This document shows, in pieces, positions 45,898 through 57,439 of a stretch of DNA of 64,000 nucleotides. The notes beneath the pieces were generated by a model. It ran no database searches and was not told the DNA's origin. It saw only the letters and a program-made list of their open reading frames with translations. A program made the translations under genes and the position numbers. This DNA is from Gigaspora rosea (taxonomy: Eukaryota > Glomeromycota > Glomeromycetes > Diversisporales > Gigasporaceae), in assembly GCA_003550325.1 (NCBI GenBank), contig QKWP01000846.1, forward strand, positions 25,490 through 89,489. Direction: 5' to 3'. Position 1 is the stretch's first letter; each line of letters begins with the position of its first letter.

Positions 45898-48800
45898 ATG
45901 ACTATGAACATGGATTCATTCGTCCTTACATCTATAAATATAAATACAACAATATATTCACCTAATTTCGACGATTTGACCCCTAATCAAAGACGAGATC
46001 TTCTTTTCAATATTAAACAACCACTTGAGCTATCAACGGAGGAATTCGATACTGAATAGTGGCCACTAGTGTCGAATGTTTGGACTGGATTTAATTTTAA
46101 GAAAAGAGTGAATGGTGATTCATTGCAAACATATACATGTCGCTTTACCAAGCATAATGTATCTAGTACTCGGAAGGATGATATTCCAAGTGATAAGCGG
46201 CGAAAAACAAAAGTTCGTCCATCTGGTCTGTGCTTTGCTAAAATTAAAGTGCAATGATTTATTATAGAAGCTAAAGTGCGTATAGAACGCTTTGAAAACT
46301 TACCTGATCATACTCATACTTTGGATAATATCGAAAAAATTAAACGTTCGCAAGTTGTCCGAAACTTGGTTGAGCAAGAATCTCTTAAAGATTATCGTCC
46401 ACCAGCAATTCTTAATGCAGTAAAAGAATACGCAAAAGAGAAATTAAATCTTGATGAAAGTATGAAAGAACTAAAACATAAAGAAGTCACTAACATTAAA
46501 TATAAAGTTCGTGGATCTCTTGATGCTCATTTAATTGGAAATCCCAAACGATCGTTAGATATTCAAGAATCAATTTCTTTTTTGGAACAGCAGAAGTATA
46601 AGGTCGAGCGCTATAGTATTCCGCATAATTCTTCTATGGGCTTAGTTTTTATAAATCAAAATCAAATCAAGAATCTTGAAAAATATGGATGGTTAACTCT
46701 TATAGACTCCACACATAAAACAAATAGATATGATTATCGTTTGTTCACTTTGTATGTTCGTAATGGATATGGGTGCCAGGATGTCGGCGCTCACTTTTTT
46801 GTTAGCAAAGAGGACGGTATTACTGTTGCAGAGGCTTTAAAAAAAATTCGACGATTTGTTCTCAACTGGAAATCTAGGTATATTCTTCAGGATCAGAGCA
46901 GTATAGAGGAAAATAGTATTAGAATAGTTTTTCCTGGCTTAAAAATGGTGAACAAGAATGTAACGTAATATATTGCACTGTACACCTTGCACGAACTTGG
47001 ATGAACAAAATATACGATTATCAAACTCGCCAGAAAATGACCCAAGTCATGTATAAAAGATCTAAAATTGGTTGTGAAGCTTTAATTCAACAAGCAATTA
47101 ATGAATGCCCAGTTCCCGCCATCAAACGATATATTTCAAGGAATTATACAAAAAATTCTCATCAATGGGCACTTTGGGCGCGGACACATTCCCCTTTGCT
47201 ATTGCAAGTGATCTCAACAAATTCTTTAGAATCCTACTATTCTGAATTAAAGCGAACAACCTCTCAAACATATGGCTTAATCGGTGTGTATTTCGAAGAT
47301 TATGTTCTATATTTTAAGAGAAGGTTGCTTGTACAAGGTTATTTCTCTGGCGACTTTGGGTTGTGTTTTTTTTTTTAGATTTTTTTTGTTTTGAATTTTT
47401 TTTGAAAAACATGGGTAATTTGGTGTTGAATTTATAAAACGTGTAAGCTACAAGAAATAGCTTGAGGATAGAGTAAATCAGAAAGGCAACGTTTTATGAA
47501 ATATGATAAGTGGATTCCTTTTGGTACTACGATTGCTCAGGGGTTGCATATACTTAAAAAATGCAGTTAGAGAACAGGCAAAAATATTATTAAAGACTGC
47601 TTAAATATTAGCTAGCTTAATAGTAGGCATATGGATTTTTGACGAATTAGAAGATGGTAAAGTACTAATAGAACGTTATTATATATGGGTTGCTTATGAT
47701 GCAGACTTCTCAAAAGCTTAAAGGTTCGAAATCTGATGTTCTCTTGGCGTCACTTATCTGTTTTATAACATTTTACATTATTTATCTTATTTAATTAATT
47801 TAAATTATTATAGTATCGGCCACAAGTATCGACATTTCTTTGACTATGAAGACTATATATTAGTAGTTTCGAATAAAGTAAGTGAATTTTGTTGCGTAAT
47901 ATTTACGTTATCGTGCAAACTTTTATGATCATAGTTTTTTTTTAATATTGTACGTTATTACGTAAGCACAACAATTCCAACTAAAATTTAGTTAGCCATT
48001 CACAACTTATCATGATCATAATTGCACGATAACTTATAATTATTGGGAATGTTTAATTAATATTTATTTACTGTATAAGTTAAGGCGTATGCAATTAAAG
48101 AATGGTGAGCATAAAATGTATAAGCTAACTCAAGACACCACAGCAATGAATATTTGGTAAATTCGTTTTAAGCCGAAATAAACAAATGAAATATGCAATA
48201 CACTTTCTATCTAGTGATCTTTGGAAGAATGGACAAATGGAAATAATGCCGTATTAAAGAATTTGAACTTAAAACTATATCTTACGATAATGTGATCGAG
48301 CAGGTTCTTTTTAGCAAATTAGATAATATTTAAGCAACACGGTTTACCAACAAAATAATATATATATTTTTTTTTTACTCCTATTAATGTAACTTTAATT
48401 TGCTAGTTGTTGTTAATTTAGTTAGTATTTTCTTTGAGCCAAATCTTTAAATTTATAATATGTTCATATTTATTTTTTTTATTTTTTATTTTATATTTTA
48501 TTTTTTATTTTTATTTTTTATTTATCGAGGGTTTTGGTTTTAATACTTTATTTTCCCGATTTATCCTAATTTTATATAATTATTTTTTTCTCTAGGAGCA
48601 TGTAATAGAGTAGTTATGCTTGATCAAAAGAAACAATCAGATTCGGAGTATGTTGGTTTTGAATTCCGTATCAAAAAAATTTCGGTTGTGGGCTTAGATC
48701 ATGAAATTCTTGACGAACTGCACAAGTTCCCTTATCCTGTTCAACAAATGCTTGCTGATGAAGCTTGTGGTGTAGAGAAAAGAATTGAAAAGGGTAAAGC

Positions 48801-49185
48801 CGCACCAGGGCTGACATCTCTTGACTGTAATTGTTTGTTTCATCTTCGATATTTATTACCTTGCCGTCATATTTTCCATGAGCATATATATGGTACCACA
48901 AAATTATTAACAGCTGATACTTGGAGAAGCTTTCAACAGATATTTGAAGAGAATGGTTTTGATATTTATATGCATCATGAGGTCGTTGAAGTAGACATAT
49001 CAGAAAAGGACAAAGCTGAGGGAGCATCAAAACATAGACAGTTGGTAGTAAATGAGCTTATGGAAAGAACTCGAGATGTTTATTGGAGAATTGAAGAAAG
49101 AGGTGATGAGAAGCAAACAGGTGCATTTATCAGAGACTTAAAGTCCCGCTTAGAGCCTATCCTATATAATGCAAGTACAGCATAA
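45898..49185 (+). pseudogene. MULE transposase with SWIM zinc finger
   Basis: DDE transposase of the Mutator/FAR1 group. Exon 1 45898-47283 and exon 2 48596-49185 are joined by a 1312-nt intron (GTGTGT...TCTCTAG); the junction restores LIGACNRVVMLDQKK. The N-terminal part is a FAR1-like DNA-binding region (FKKRVNGDSLQTYTCRFTK). First catalytic Asp is in LIDSTHKTNRY (about 46705), the second in LQDQSSIEE, a C..H pair in CTVH, Glu probably in NSLESYYSELKR. The SWIM finger DCNCLF...LLPCRHIFH is encoded by exon 2. Two stop codons (46057-46059 TAG, 46255-46257 TGA) and one missing base in the A run at about 46936-46941 interrupt it. Both stops could arise from single transitions, and the base loss in a homopolymer could be an assembly error, so the gene may be less dead than it looks. 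It spans about 660 residues. Confidence 0.88.
47284..48595 (+). other. Unusually long intron of the MULE transposase
   Basis: It interrupts the gene between the catalytic core and the SWIM finger. Host introns here are mostly 60-100 nt, so this one has probably taken up foreign DNA. Its 5' half has coding-like patches (for example KWIPFGTTIAQGLHI near 47510) that I could not assign. At 47900-48040 an inverted repeat pairs TTATCGTGCA...ATGATCAT with ATGATCATAATTGCACGATAA. The last 300 bp are T-rich. Confidence 0.6.
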
Positions 49186-49189
49186 TGCA

Positions 49190-51250
49190 AGTACGGGTAT
49201 ACATGTGTATATGAAAACTTTATTATAGAGATGCGGGTAAGTAGTTTTTTTTTTTTTAGAGGTATCGAATATAGAGCCATACAATTTATATATAAATAAA
49301 TGAAAAGAATGTATTAAGGCATGACCGCATGAAATTATAACATCAACTTTTCTTATAACCAGAGATTTAGACTTCTTATTTATTCATGTTAATTTATTTA
49401 AGATGAATATTTTATTCGTGTTAATTTATTTAAGATAAATTATTTATGAATATTTTATTCGTATTAATTTATTGGTAAGTATAATTAGTTATTTAAATAA
49501 GCATTTATTATATTTCATCTTACTTATGTCATTTTTTATTTTTATTAAATTTCCCTCATTAGTGTTAAATGATATTTGAAAACCAACAAATTATAATCGG
49601 GAATTGCATACTAATCAAAGCTTTTGTTAGAAGAAAGTTCTCAATAAATAAAAAATAATATACCCGAAATTAAAGACGATAGAAATAACTAGAATATGGT
49701 ATCAAATTTTACTTGATTGATGATGATAATGTTTTCTTATTCTTATAAATCATTAAAATAGGTAAGGATAGTTACTATTTATTAATCGATTATTTAAGCA
49801 TTCAAGCATAAAGCTTTACTATTCTTATATAATTTAATTAATGGGTATAATGGCTATTTAATAATCGTTTTATCTAGATAGTATTTTGGCTAGTAAGGCA
49901 ATAATCAATTTCAATTTATTAAACGAGTTCTATTCACGATTTTAGCATTTAAAAACTGATTTTATACTTTATTTCAAGTTACTAGTCTAGACTTAAAGAA
50001 CAGATGAATCCAGCCACATAGAATATTATATCGCACAAGCTATCCAGTTTCATTAATCTTTTTAATCGTTATCATTATTAAAAGAACAAATCTATCAATA
50101 TTATTAGTTATATATTAAAAAAAAATTGAATAGTAATATTAATATTGTATTTAAATAAAGATTTATTATATTATGAGTTTATGAATTTATGAAAATTAAA
50201 GGAACGTAGCAATTTTTTTAAATAAAATTTTATAATAAATAATTTTTTTATACATATAAAAAATTTTTTATAAATTTGAATAAAATATCTTGGCAATTAC
50301 CTGAGTAAATTGATGAACTATTTAATTTAATTCTGCAGACTTGTAGAATTATAATAAAAAAAAAGTTCTTAAGTCATTGCCAAGATATCTTCCTTCGAAG
50401 CCAGAAAGTTAAACCAGTATTAAATTGAAATAATAAAAAATTTGAACAAAGATATTTCAGCAACTACCCACGCAAATTTGATAAATGTTTTTATTTAAAT
50501 TCTACATATCTATAGAAATAAAATAAAAAAATGCTTGTTAAATTTACTTAGGTAGTTGTCAAGATATCTTCAAAGCTTTGCAAAAACATAAAGTACCTAT
50601 CAGATAGAAGCACTAATAAAAATTTGAATGAAGATATCTTGGCAACCACCTGAACAAATTTAATTAACTTTTTTTTTATTGTAATTTTGTCAATTTGTAG
50701 AATTAAATAAAAAAGTTCATCAAATTTGCTTAGGTGATTGTCAAAATATCTTTGTTCAAAGTTTTACAAAAAAATTAAAATACTTATTAAATAAAAGCAG
50801 CAATACGGCAACCACTTGAGCAAATTTAATTAAATTAAAACGTCTATTAAATAGAAGCAATAATAAAGATAATAGGTATTTTAATTTTTTGCAAAATTTA
50901 AATGAAGCAAATTCGATAAACTTTTTTTACAGGTTTTCAGAATTATAATTAATTGAATTTGCTTAGGGGGTTGCCGAGATTTCTTTATTTAAAATATTAA
51001 AAATTACATTTAGTATCAGTGCCGTAGAGCACTGAGCAAAGATCCCCCCCTTCTTGAGTACCCCCATGCAAAATACCCTGGCGCAATTCACAATATCTCT
51101 ATTATTAAATATAGGACTTTTTAAATTCTAAAATGCTTATTGTAAATGCGGGTACTTAAAATTTTTTTCTTTGTGACACAGACACGCTGCTGAATAATAT
51201 ACCCGGGTCTTTTAAATTTTTTGGTAGACTTCAGGTCTTGAAATTTTGTC
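49190..51250. repeat. 3' part of the MULE: A+T-rich DNA with serial hairpin units
   Basis: From 49190 to 50270 nothing is recognised. From about 50270 to 51000 hairpin units of 120-160 bp follow one another: each starts GAA(C/T)(A/G)AAGATATCTTGGCAAC, passes TTTTAATTCTA...TAGAATT and ends with the inverse. At least four are visible (about 50270-50395, 50440-50585, 50625-50765, 50800-51000). Confidence 0.65.
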
Positions 51251-51949
51251 CGACCTTTTTCCGGAGCCATGTTCCGATCATTTGGTCACATGATTGGACA
51301 CGGCTTTAGACAACCCCAAAAAGGGTGTAAATCGACAAAACAAAAGATCTTCAGAAAATCAATTTTTATGTTCATATGGGCTAATCCAAAGAATTGCTTA
51401 TATCTCTTAATCTACTGGTCTGTTTTGAATGATTTAGCTATCAAAACGGACCAGTAGATCAAGAGATATTAGCAATTCTTTGGATTAGCCAATATGTATA
51501 AATTATAAGAAATACTAACTTTAAAGAGCTATACTACAAAATTTTATTAATATAACTGCTTTTGTGTTTAAGTAAAAAACGTTCCAAATCTTATTTTAAA
51601 TTGATTTGTATAAAAAAATTAATTTTGAAAAATTGTCAATTTACCCCCTTTTTGTAGCACCAAGCCCATATAGTAAAATTTGAACTTTACTATGTAGCAA
51701 CTGTTATCAATCATAGGGTCAAAAATGTTTTTGAGGTTTTTTAATATTATAAATGATAAAATTTGATTGGTCAATAGTCTTATCACTAGAGGGGGTCAGA
51801 CCTATATAAATTCTAATTAGATAATTTACTGCACTTCCTTTACTATATATAATCTTTAATTTTACATTATGCCAAATCCTGTATTTTAATTGGTTGATCA
51901 GAAGTAACATTACTTTGACAATAAATTATAAAATTCTTAAAATAAAATT

Positions 51950-52335
51950 TTTATCAAATTTGAATAGACAAAAAAATATCAATTAAATTAAAAAAAATTA
52001 GTTATCTTTTTTTTACAGAAGCCTAAACTTTAAATAATAATTGCTCAATACTTGCCTAATCAAATTCAATCAAATTTTTTTATTTTAATATTTTAATTCT
52101 ATAATCATAAGAATTAAAATAAAAAAATTTAATCGAATTAAATTAGGTAAATGTTGAGCAATTTTTATTTAAAGTTTAGATATTTATAAAAAAAAGCTAT
52201 ACTAATTTTTTAATTAATATTTCTCTATATTTACCTATTAAATTTAACGAAAAATTATTTTATTTTAATTCTACAAACTTGATTAAAATAAAAAAGTTTT
52301 ATTGAATTTGAATATTTGTATATTAAATTAGAACT
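51950..52335. repeat. Two more hairpin units of the dispersed palindromic family
   Basis: The first (about 51995-52190) pairs AAACTTTAAATAATAATTGC with GCAATTTTTATTTAAAGTTT; the second (about 52200-52330) is partial. The sequence between 51672 and 51950 shows no gene. Confidence 0.6.
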
Positions 52336-52359
52336 GAATTAGGCATCGCATGCTTGTAT

Positions 52360-52680
52360 ATCGCACCCCAATGATCTACCAATTAAATTTGAAGATCAGG
52401 TATAACGTGTAAATTTTCTTCATGTAACAAAATAAAGAAATTTTTCTAAAATTTGTAATATCAAAAATTTCATTTACTTAACTACCTTTCATGCTCTAAC
52501 AAAAAAAATTTCTTGCAAAATTTGTATATACTATTATCTACTCTAACTTCTAGCACTAACCCTTACCCTAATCTTATATTATTTAAATTTTTGTTATATA
52601 AAATATTTGTTACACAGATCTACAATATATGTTTACATATATGAGTGTGATGAAAAAGCATATCACAGGGTGCATTGCAT
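52360..52680. repeat. Relative of the 8226-8577 element with a degenerate CCCTAA stretch
   Basis: GTATATCGCACCCCAATGAT, GAAGATCAGGTATAAC and CTAACCCTTACCCTAATC (about 52557) follow the order seen in 8226-8577. The right edge (CATATCACAGGGTGCATTGC) is not a clean inverse of the left, so the borders are loose. Confidence 0.4.
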
Positions 52681-52689
52681 ATATTTATT

Positions 52690-53480
52690 CACTAGAAACC
52701 GGAAACTGGTATGCGTCCAAAGCATTAATTAATAAATTAATTAATTAGTAAATTAATTAAATAGACAATTAATTAATTAGCTAAATAAAATTGATTAATT
52801 AATAAAATTTTTTATTAATTTGTTAGTTTAAAATACAATATTAAAAATTAAATTAAATTATATAAAAATTAAAAAATATAAATTTAAAATATAAATTAAA
52901 TAAATATATAGAATTAATATAATAAAGTTATTAAAAATAAAGCATTAAATACCTAATGACTTGATAGTATACAAATTATTTAAAATCATAAATTTATATA
53001 CATTTTTTTAAAATAAGTTATTATTATAAAATAAATAAATTTTTAATTAAGTTATCATTATTTTTTTATTTTTATTTTATTTTAATTAAATTATTATATT
53101 TATTGTTTTAAAATTATTTTTTTATTTTTTTTAATATAAAATTTTTATTTTAACTTTTTTTAATATATTTTTATTTAATAATATTAAATTATTTTTTAAA
53201 AAATTTTATTTATATTTTTTTATTATTAATAACATTATACATTATATTATTATTTTTAAATTATTTTAAAAAAAAAACTTTTTTTTAAATTACTAGTATT
53301 ATTTTTAATTTTTATCAATTAACTTATATTAAAAAAATTATCTTTTTAAAAATATTTATTTATTTAATTAAATTAATTTATAAATTATTATTTTAACTTA
53401 CTATATTTATATCCACTATACCGAATTTAATCTAACTACTAAAGTCTAATTATTATAACTATTGTACTATATTCAAATTA
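52690..53480. other. Extremely A+T-rich stretch
   Basis: Over about 700 bp G and C are nearly absent and TTAATTAATT words dominate at the left. No gene, hairpin family or delimited element is seen. It borders the tandem array on its left. Confidence 0.7.
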
Positions 53481-53509
53481 ACTATTATTTCTCCGAGTTA
53501 GCGCTGAAT

Positions 53510-55335
53510 TTATATCTCGTGAATCGAAAATGACATGTCATTTTAGAATTGGTATCCATTTACCAATTCAAAAAAAAACAAGCAAAAAAAATATAGAAAT
53601 AATAATAATATTAATATTAATAAAGTAAAAAAAAAAAGCGAATAAGAATGAATTAATATATACTCGCCTAAAGATTAAATGCTAACAAATTTTCGTATGT
53701 TTTATCAATTCCCTCATAGAAGACATCCGTATTTGTTTTTCGACTATCTGGTCGGATGTTTTGTCTAATCCGAATTTAATAAGATAATTAATTACAATTT
53801 AAAAAAAAAAAATTTACCTTTTAATCGTGTCATTTTAGAATTGGTATCCATTTACCAATTCAAAAAAAATCAAGTGAAAAAATTAGAAATAATAATAATA
53901 ATAATTATAATAAAGTAAAAAAAAAAACAAATAAAAATGAATTAATATATATTCGCTTAAGATTAAACGCTAACTACATTTTTCATAGTTTTCATCAATC
54001 CCCTCATAGAAGATATCCACATTTGTTTTTCAGCTATCTGGTTGGATGTCTTGTCTAACCTGAATTTAATAAAATAATTAATTACTACTGTACAATTTTT
54101 TTTTTTTAAAAAAAAAAAAAATTTACCTTTTAATCATGTCATTTTAGAATTAGTATCCATTTACCAATTTAAAAAAAAAACAAGCAAAAAAAAATATAGA
54201 AATAATAATAATATTAATATTAATAAAGTAAAAAAAAAAAGCGAATAAGAATGAATTAATATATACTCGCCTAAAGATTAAATGCTAACAAATTTTCGTA
54301 TGTTTCATCAATTCCCTCATAGAAGACATCCATATTTGTTTTTGACTATCTGGTCGGATGTTTTGTCTAATCCAAATTTAATAAGATAATTAATTACAAT
54401 TTAAAAAAAAAATTTACCTTTTAATCGTGTCATTTTAGAATCGGTATCCATTTACCAATTCAAAAAAAATCAAGCGAAAAAAATTAGAAATAATAATAAT
54501 AATAATTATAATAAAGTAAAAAAAAAAGCAAATAAAAATGAATCAATATATATTCGTTTAAGATTAAACGCTAACTACATTTTTCATAGTTTTCATCAAT
54601 CCCCTCGTAGAAGACATCCACATTTGTCTTTCGGCTATCTGGTCAGATGTCTTGTCTAACCTGAATTTAATAAGATAATTAATTACTACTATACAATTTA
54701 AAAAAAAAAAAAAAAAAAAATTACCTTTTAATCGTGTCATTTTAGAATTGGTATCCATTTACCAATTCAAAAAAAAAAACAAGCGAAAAAAATTAGAAAT
54801 AATAATAATAATAATTATAATAAAGTAAAAGAAAAAAGCAAATAAAAAAGAATTAATATATATTCGCTTAAGATTAAACGCTAACTAAATTTTTATAGTT
54901 TTCATCAATCCCCTCGTAGAAGACATCCACATTTGTCTTTCAGCTATCTGATCGGATGTCTTGTCTAACCCGAATCTAATGAGATAATTAATAACTACTG
55001 TACAATTTAAAAAAAAAAAACAAAAATTTACCTTTTAATCATGTCATTTTAAAAAAAAAAACAAGCGAAAAAAAGTAAAAATAATAATAATAATAAAGTA
55101 AAAAACAAAAAGCGAATAAAAATGAATTAATATATACTCGCCCAAAGATTAATGCTAAATAAAATTTCATATGTTAATACTTTTGCATGTTTTTGTAAAC
55201 GTATTTCAAATAATTAAATCCTATTCAACTTATATATTTTCGCAATTCCTCGTAGAACATATTTATATTTGATTTTTTGTCTATAACAAGAATCTGGTCA
55301 GATGACTTGAATACTTGTAATAAAGGTAGTTTTTA
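53510..55335. repeat. Tandem array, six units of about 290-310 bp, two alternating types
   Basis: The landmark GTCATTTTA recurs at 53537, 53829, 54138, 54429, 54736 and 55043 (steps 292, 309, 291, 307, 307). Units 1 and 3 share one sequence type (CTAACAAATTTTCGTATG) and units 2, 4, 5 another (CGCTAACTACATTTTTCATA or nearly so), giving a two-unit repeat near 600 bp, plus an aberrant sixth unit that decays to about 55335. All but the sixth start with a hairpin GAATTGGTA-TCCATT-TACCAATTC or a near variant. Each has an A run and a TAATAATAAT stretch. On the minus strand the hairpin holds an ATG followed by splice-like sites and a short reading frame (see findings). Confidence 0.85.
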
Positions 55336-55339
55336 AAAA

Positions 55340-55900
55340 GAATGCGCATATTTACCGTTAACAACACAAATTATACTAAACCAAGTGTGTTAAACGTCTT
55401 GAAGTACCTTGTGGTAGCAACCTTATAATGGAAAATGAGCAACGTTTTGTGATGGGAACATTTGAGTTGAGCAATGTCGATGATCTTGTAATGGCAACTT
55501 TCTGCGCTATGCAATGTCTTACGGTAGTAGGCAGTATCTAGTTAGTAAGCAATGTTATATAGTGGTTAGAGCGAAAAAAAAAAGAATGTAGAGACAACAA
55601 AAAACTAGTAAATTTGTCGCAAGGTCAAAACAATAATTTAATTATTGGTTAGATATGTGTATATCAGGTGGGTGGGATGTATTAAAGAATGTTTAAGTAT
55701 AGTACTGTATAAAAAGCGCGTAAAACCTCTGTTGCTGTTGCACAACTGTGCAAATATAGGTACGCAGCATTACAGACGGAAAATGCCACAACTATGCTTT
55801 TGATAATTTTGATATAAATATATCAAAAGCGTAGTTTTGGTTATCACTGAGCGTAGAAGCATGAGTCCTACGCTTCGCTCCGGACAATTAAATTATTATT
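55340..55900. other. Stretch with short degenerate repeats
   Basis: From 55430 to 55560 words like GAGCAACGTTTTGTGATGG and GAGCAATGTCGATGATCTTG recur loosely with a step near 50 bp. At about 55790-55845 AACTATGCTTTTGATA pairs with TATCAAAAGCGTAGTT. No gene is supported. Confidence 0.4.
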
Positions 55901-55919
55901 AAAAGTTTAAATAAAAAAT

Positions 55920-56100
55920 TTATTGCAATATTTTTCTTTTAAAATTTTTTTTTAAAAAACTTTAAATAATAATTTCTCAATAGCCAACTATTAAATTTAA
56001 TGAAACTTTTTTTATTTTTTAATTCTAAAAGTTTGTGGAATTAAAATAAAAACTTTTTTATTTTATTTTTTTATTTTTATTTTTATTTTTTTTTCTAACT
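55920..56100. repeat. Hairpin unit of the dispersed palindromic family (partial)
   Basis: AAACTTTAAATAATAATTTC, TCAATAGCC and TTTTTAATTCTAAAAGTTTG then the inverse core follow the family order, but the right arm is cut short by a T-rich run. Confidence 0.5.
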
Positions 56101-56214
56101 TAGGTAGTCTTGCCAGTACTTTATTTTGTTTAATACATATAAAAACCACAAATGTAGGGTATATTACTAAACTACTAATAAGTCTGATATCATTCCTTTT
56201 TGCTAAACAAAAAC

Positions 56215-57130
56215 AAATGTGGCCTGCTGCACTGACTTAAGCCAGGAGCTTTGTCAGACCACCTACTTTTAAACCTTTTTCTCCTAGTTTTCTAAGTAGA
56301 AGAATTCTACTAGAAAAAAAAATAAGGTTGACAAAAAAAAAGAAAAAGGTGAAGTATACTAAATGGAGTAAAATTACTACTATCTAAACAAGATACCAAA
56401 AACAAAAAAATAAAAAAAAGAAAGAAAGAAGAAAAAGTAAAAGAGATAGTTTATGACAAAGGAATTTCGCCTCAAAGAAGCTAAAGATAAAAGTTATACT
56501 AAAAGTATTAAGGATTATACGTACATAAAAAAAACTCTTTAGAAAAAAACAAAATTAACTCAAACCAACTACGGCTAAAACTAAAATTCTAAAACCAAAT
56601 TTCATTTTCTCTCCATTATATATAATATTCTATTAAATCTTGACCAGTCTGTAATTCATATATGTAATGTTTATTGTTTATCTCAACAGGTTCATGGTTT
56701 GGCCAAGGCAATAATTTAATATAGTAGCTGCATGCTTAATTTGAAAGAAGTAAATATTGTTGATCTTTTGGAGAAAGTAAACCAAATCGTCCATTTTGTT
56801 GAAATTTTAAAAAAGCCAAAGAGACAAAGAAAGCACTGAGCAGTCTAACTTGTTTTGTAGATTTGAAACTATATAAGTTTTGTAGTCTATAAGACTCAAA
56901 CTAATATTTGAACTATATAACAAAGGCTTCTAGTCACTCTGTAACCAACTACTATTCGATAGTTTTTGTGTTTTATATTGAGAAGCCCTAACCAAGAGCT
57001 TCTTTTTTAACTCTCTTTCAGTCATTCCAAAAAAAACTCTTATTCTCAGATACTCCAAAAGAAGATTTGTATTAAAAAGTTGTATAATATCTATAGGATT
57101 TTTACAGTTCGGACTTTTTGAAAAAGTTGG
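56215..57130 (-). pseudogene. Unrecognised coding-like repeat, copy 2
   Basis: It parallels 6890-7920 in order: a TCTAAGTAGAAGAA block (about 56290), an A/G-rich middle, GTTGATCTTTTGGAG (about 56758) and a CTCTCTTTCAGTCATTC block (about 57010). Reading the minus strand near 56740-56800 gives GRFGLLSPKDQQYLLLSN, against GQFGVPPPKDQQCLLLPN in the other copy. It is more decayed than copy 1. Function unknown. Confidence 0.3.
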
Positions 57131-57149
57131 TCCAAATAATTGTCAGAAA

Positions 57150-57420
57150 AATTTTTTATTAAATTTGAATAGATAGATATAAAAAAATATTGATTGAAAT
57201 TAAAAAAAATTTAGCTGCAACTTTTTTTTTTATAGATATCTAAATTTTGAATAAAGAAAGCTTAATTTGCTTAATCAAATTTGATCAAATTTTTTTTTAT
57301 TTTTTATTTTTTTTAAATATTAAAGGTGTGACCTTTTTTTTATTTAAGTTCTTTATAATTATAAAATCAAAATAAAAAAAATTTGATTAAATTTGATCAA
57401 ATAAGTATTAAGCTATTTTT
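57150..57420. repeat. Hairpin unit of the dispersed palindromic family
   Basis: TCTAAATTTTGAATAAAGAA and TTTGATCAAATTTTTTTTTA pair with AAAAATTTGATTAAATTTGA and GCTATTTTTATTTAAAATTG across a T-rich centre. Confidence 0.5.
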
Positions 57421-57439
57421 ATTTAAAATTGAATTTATA

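Larger units (their letters stand above)
45391..51317 (+). mobile_element. Mutator-like element (MULE), about 5.9 kb
   Basis: The left end GGGAACGTCTAAAGCCGTGT and the right end read inward GGGGTTGTCTAAAGCCGTGT continue with CCAATCACGTGA / CCAATCATGTGA. AAAAAGGG flanks both ends (45383-45390, 51318-51325), and the sequence outside joins into a second element without loss. It encodes one transposase gene (45898-49185). Downstream of the gene, 49190-51250 is A+T-rich and holds at least four hairpin units. The inverted repeats are short for a MULE (about 27 bp), and with one G/C uncertainty at the border the duplication could be 7-9 bp. Confidence 0.8.
45368..51668. mobile_element. Small TA-flanked inverted-repeat element split by a MULE
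   Basis: The left piece 45368-45390 (TGGGCTTAGTGCTGCAAAAA) and the right end at 51668 read inward (TGGGCTTGGTGCTACAAAAA) are inverted repeats, with TA outside (45366-45367, 51669-51670). Without the insertion and one 8-bp duplication the element is about 366 bp; its middle (about 51372-51490) is a long palindrome around the words CTAATCCAAAGAATTGC. The TA target suggests Tc1/mariner. Confidence 0.75.

Noticed and set aside
48671-49030. 119-codon minus-strand frame
   Set aside because: Antisense of the MULE transposase second exon, which has the SWIM motif on the plus strand.
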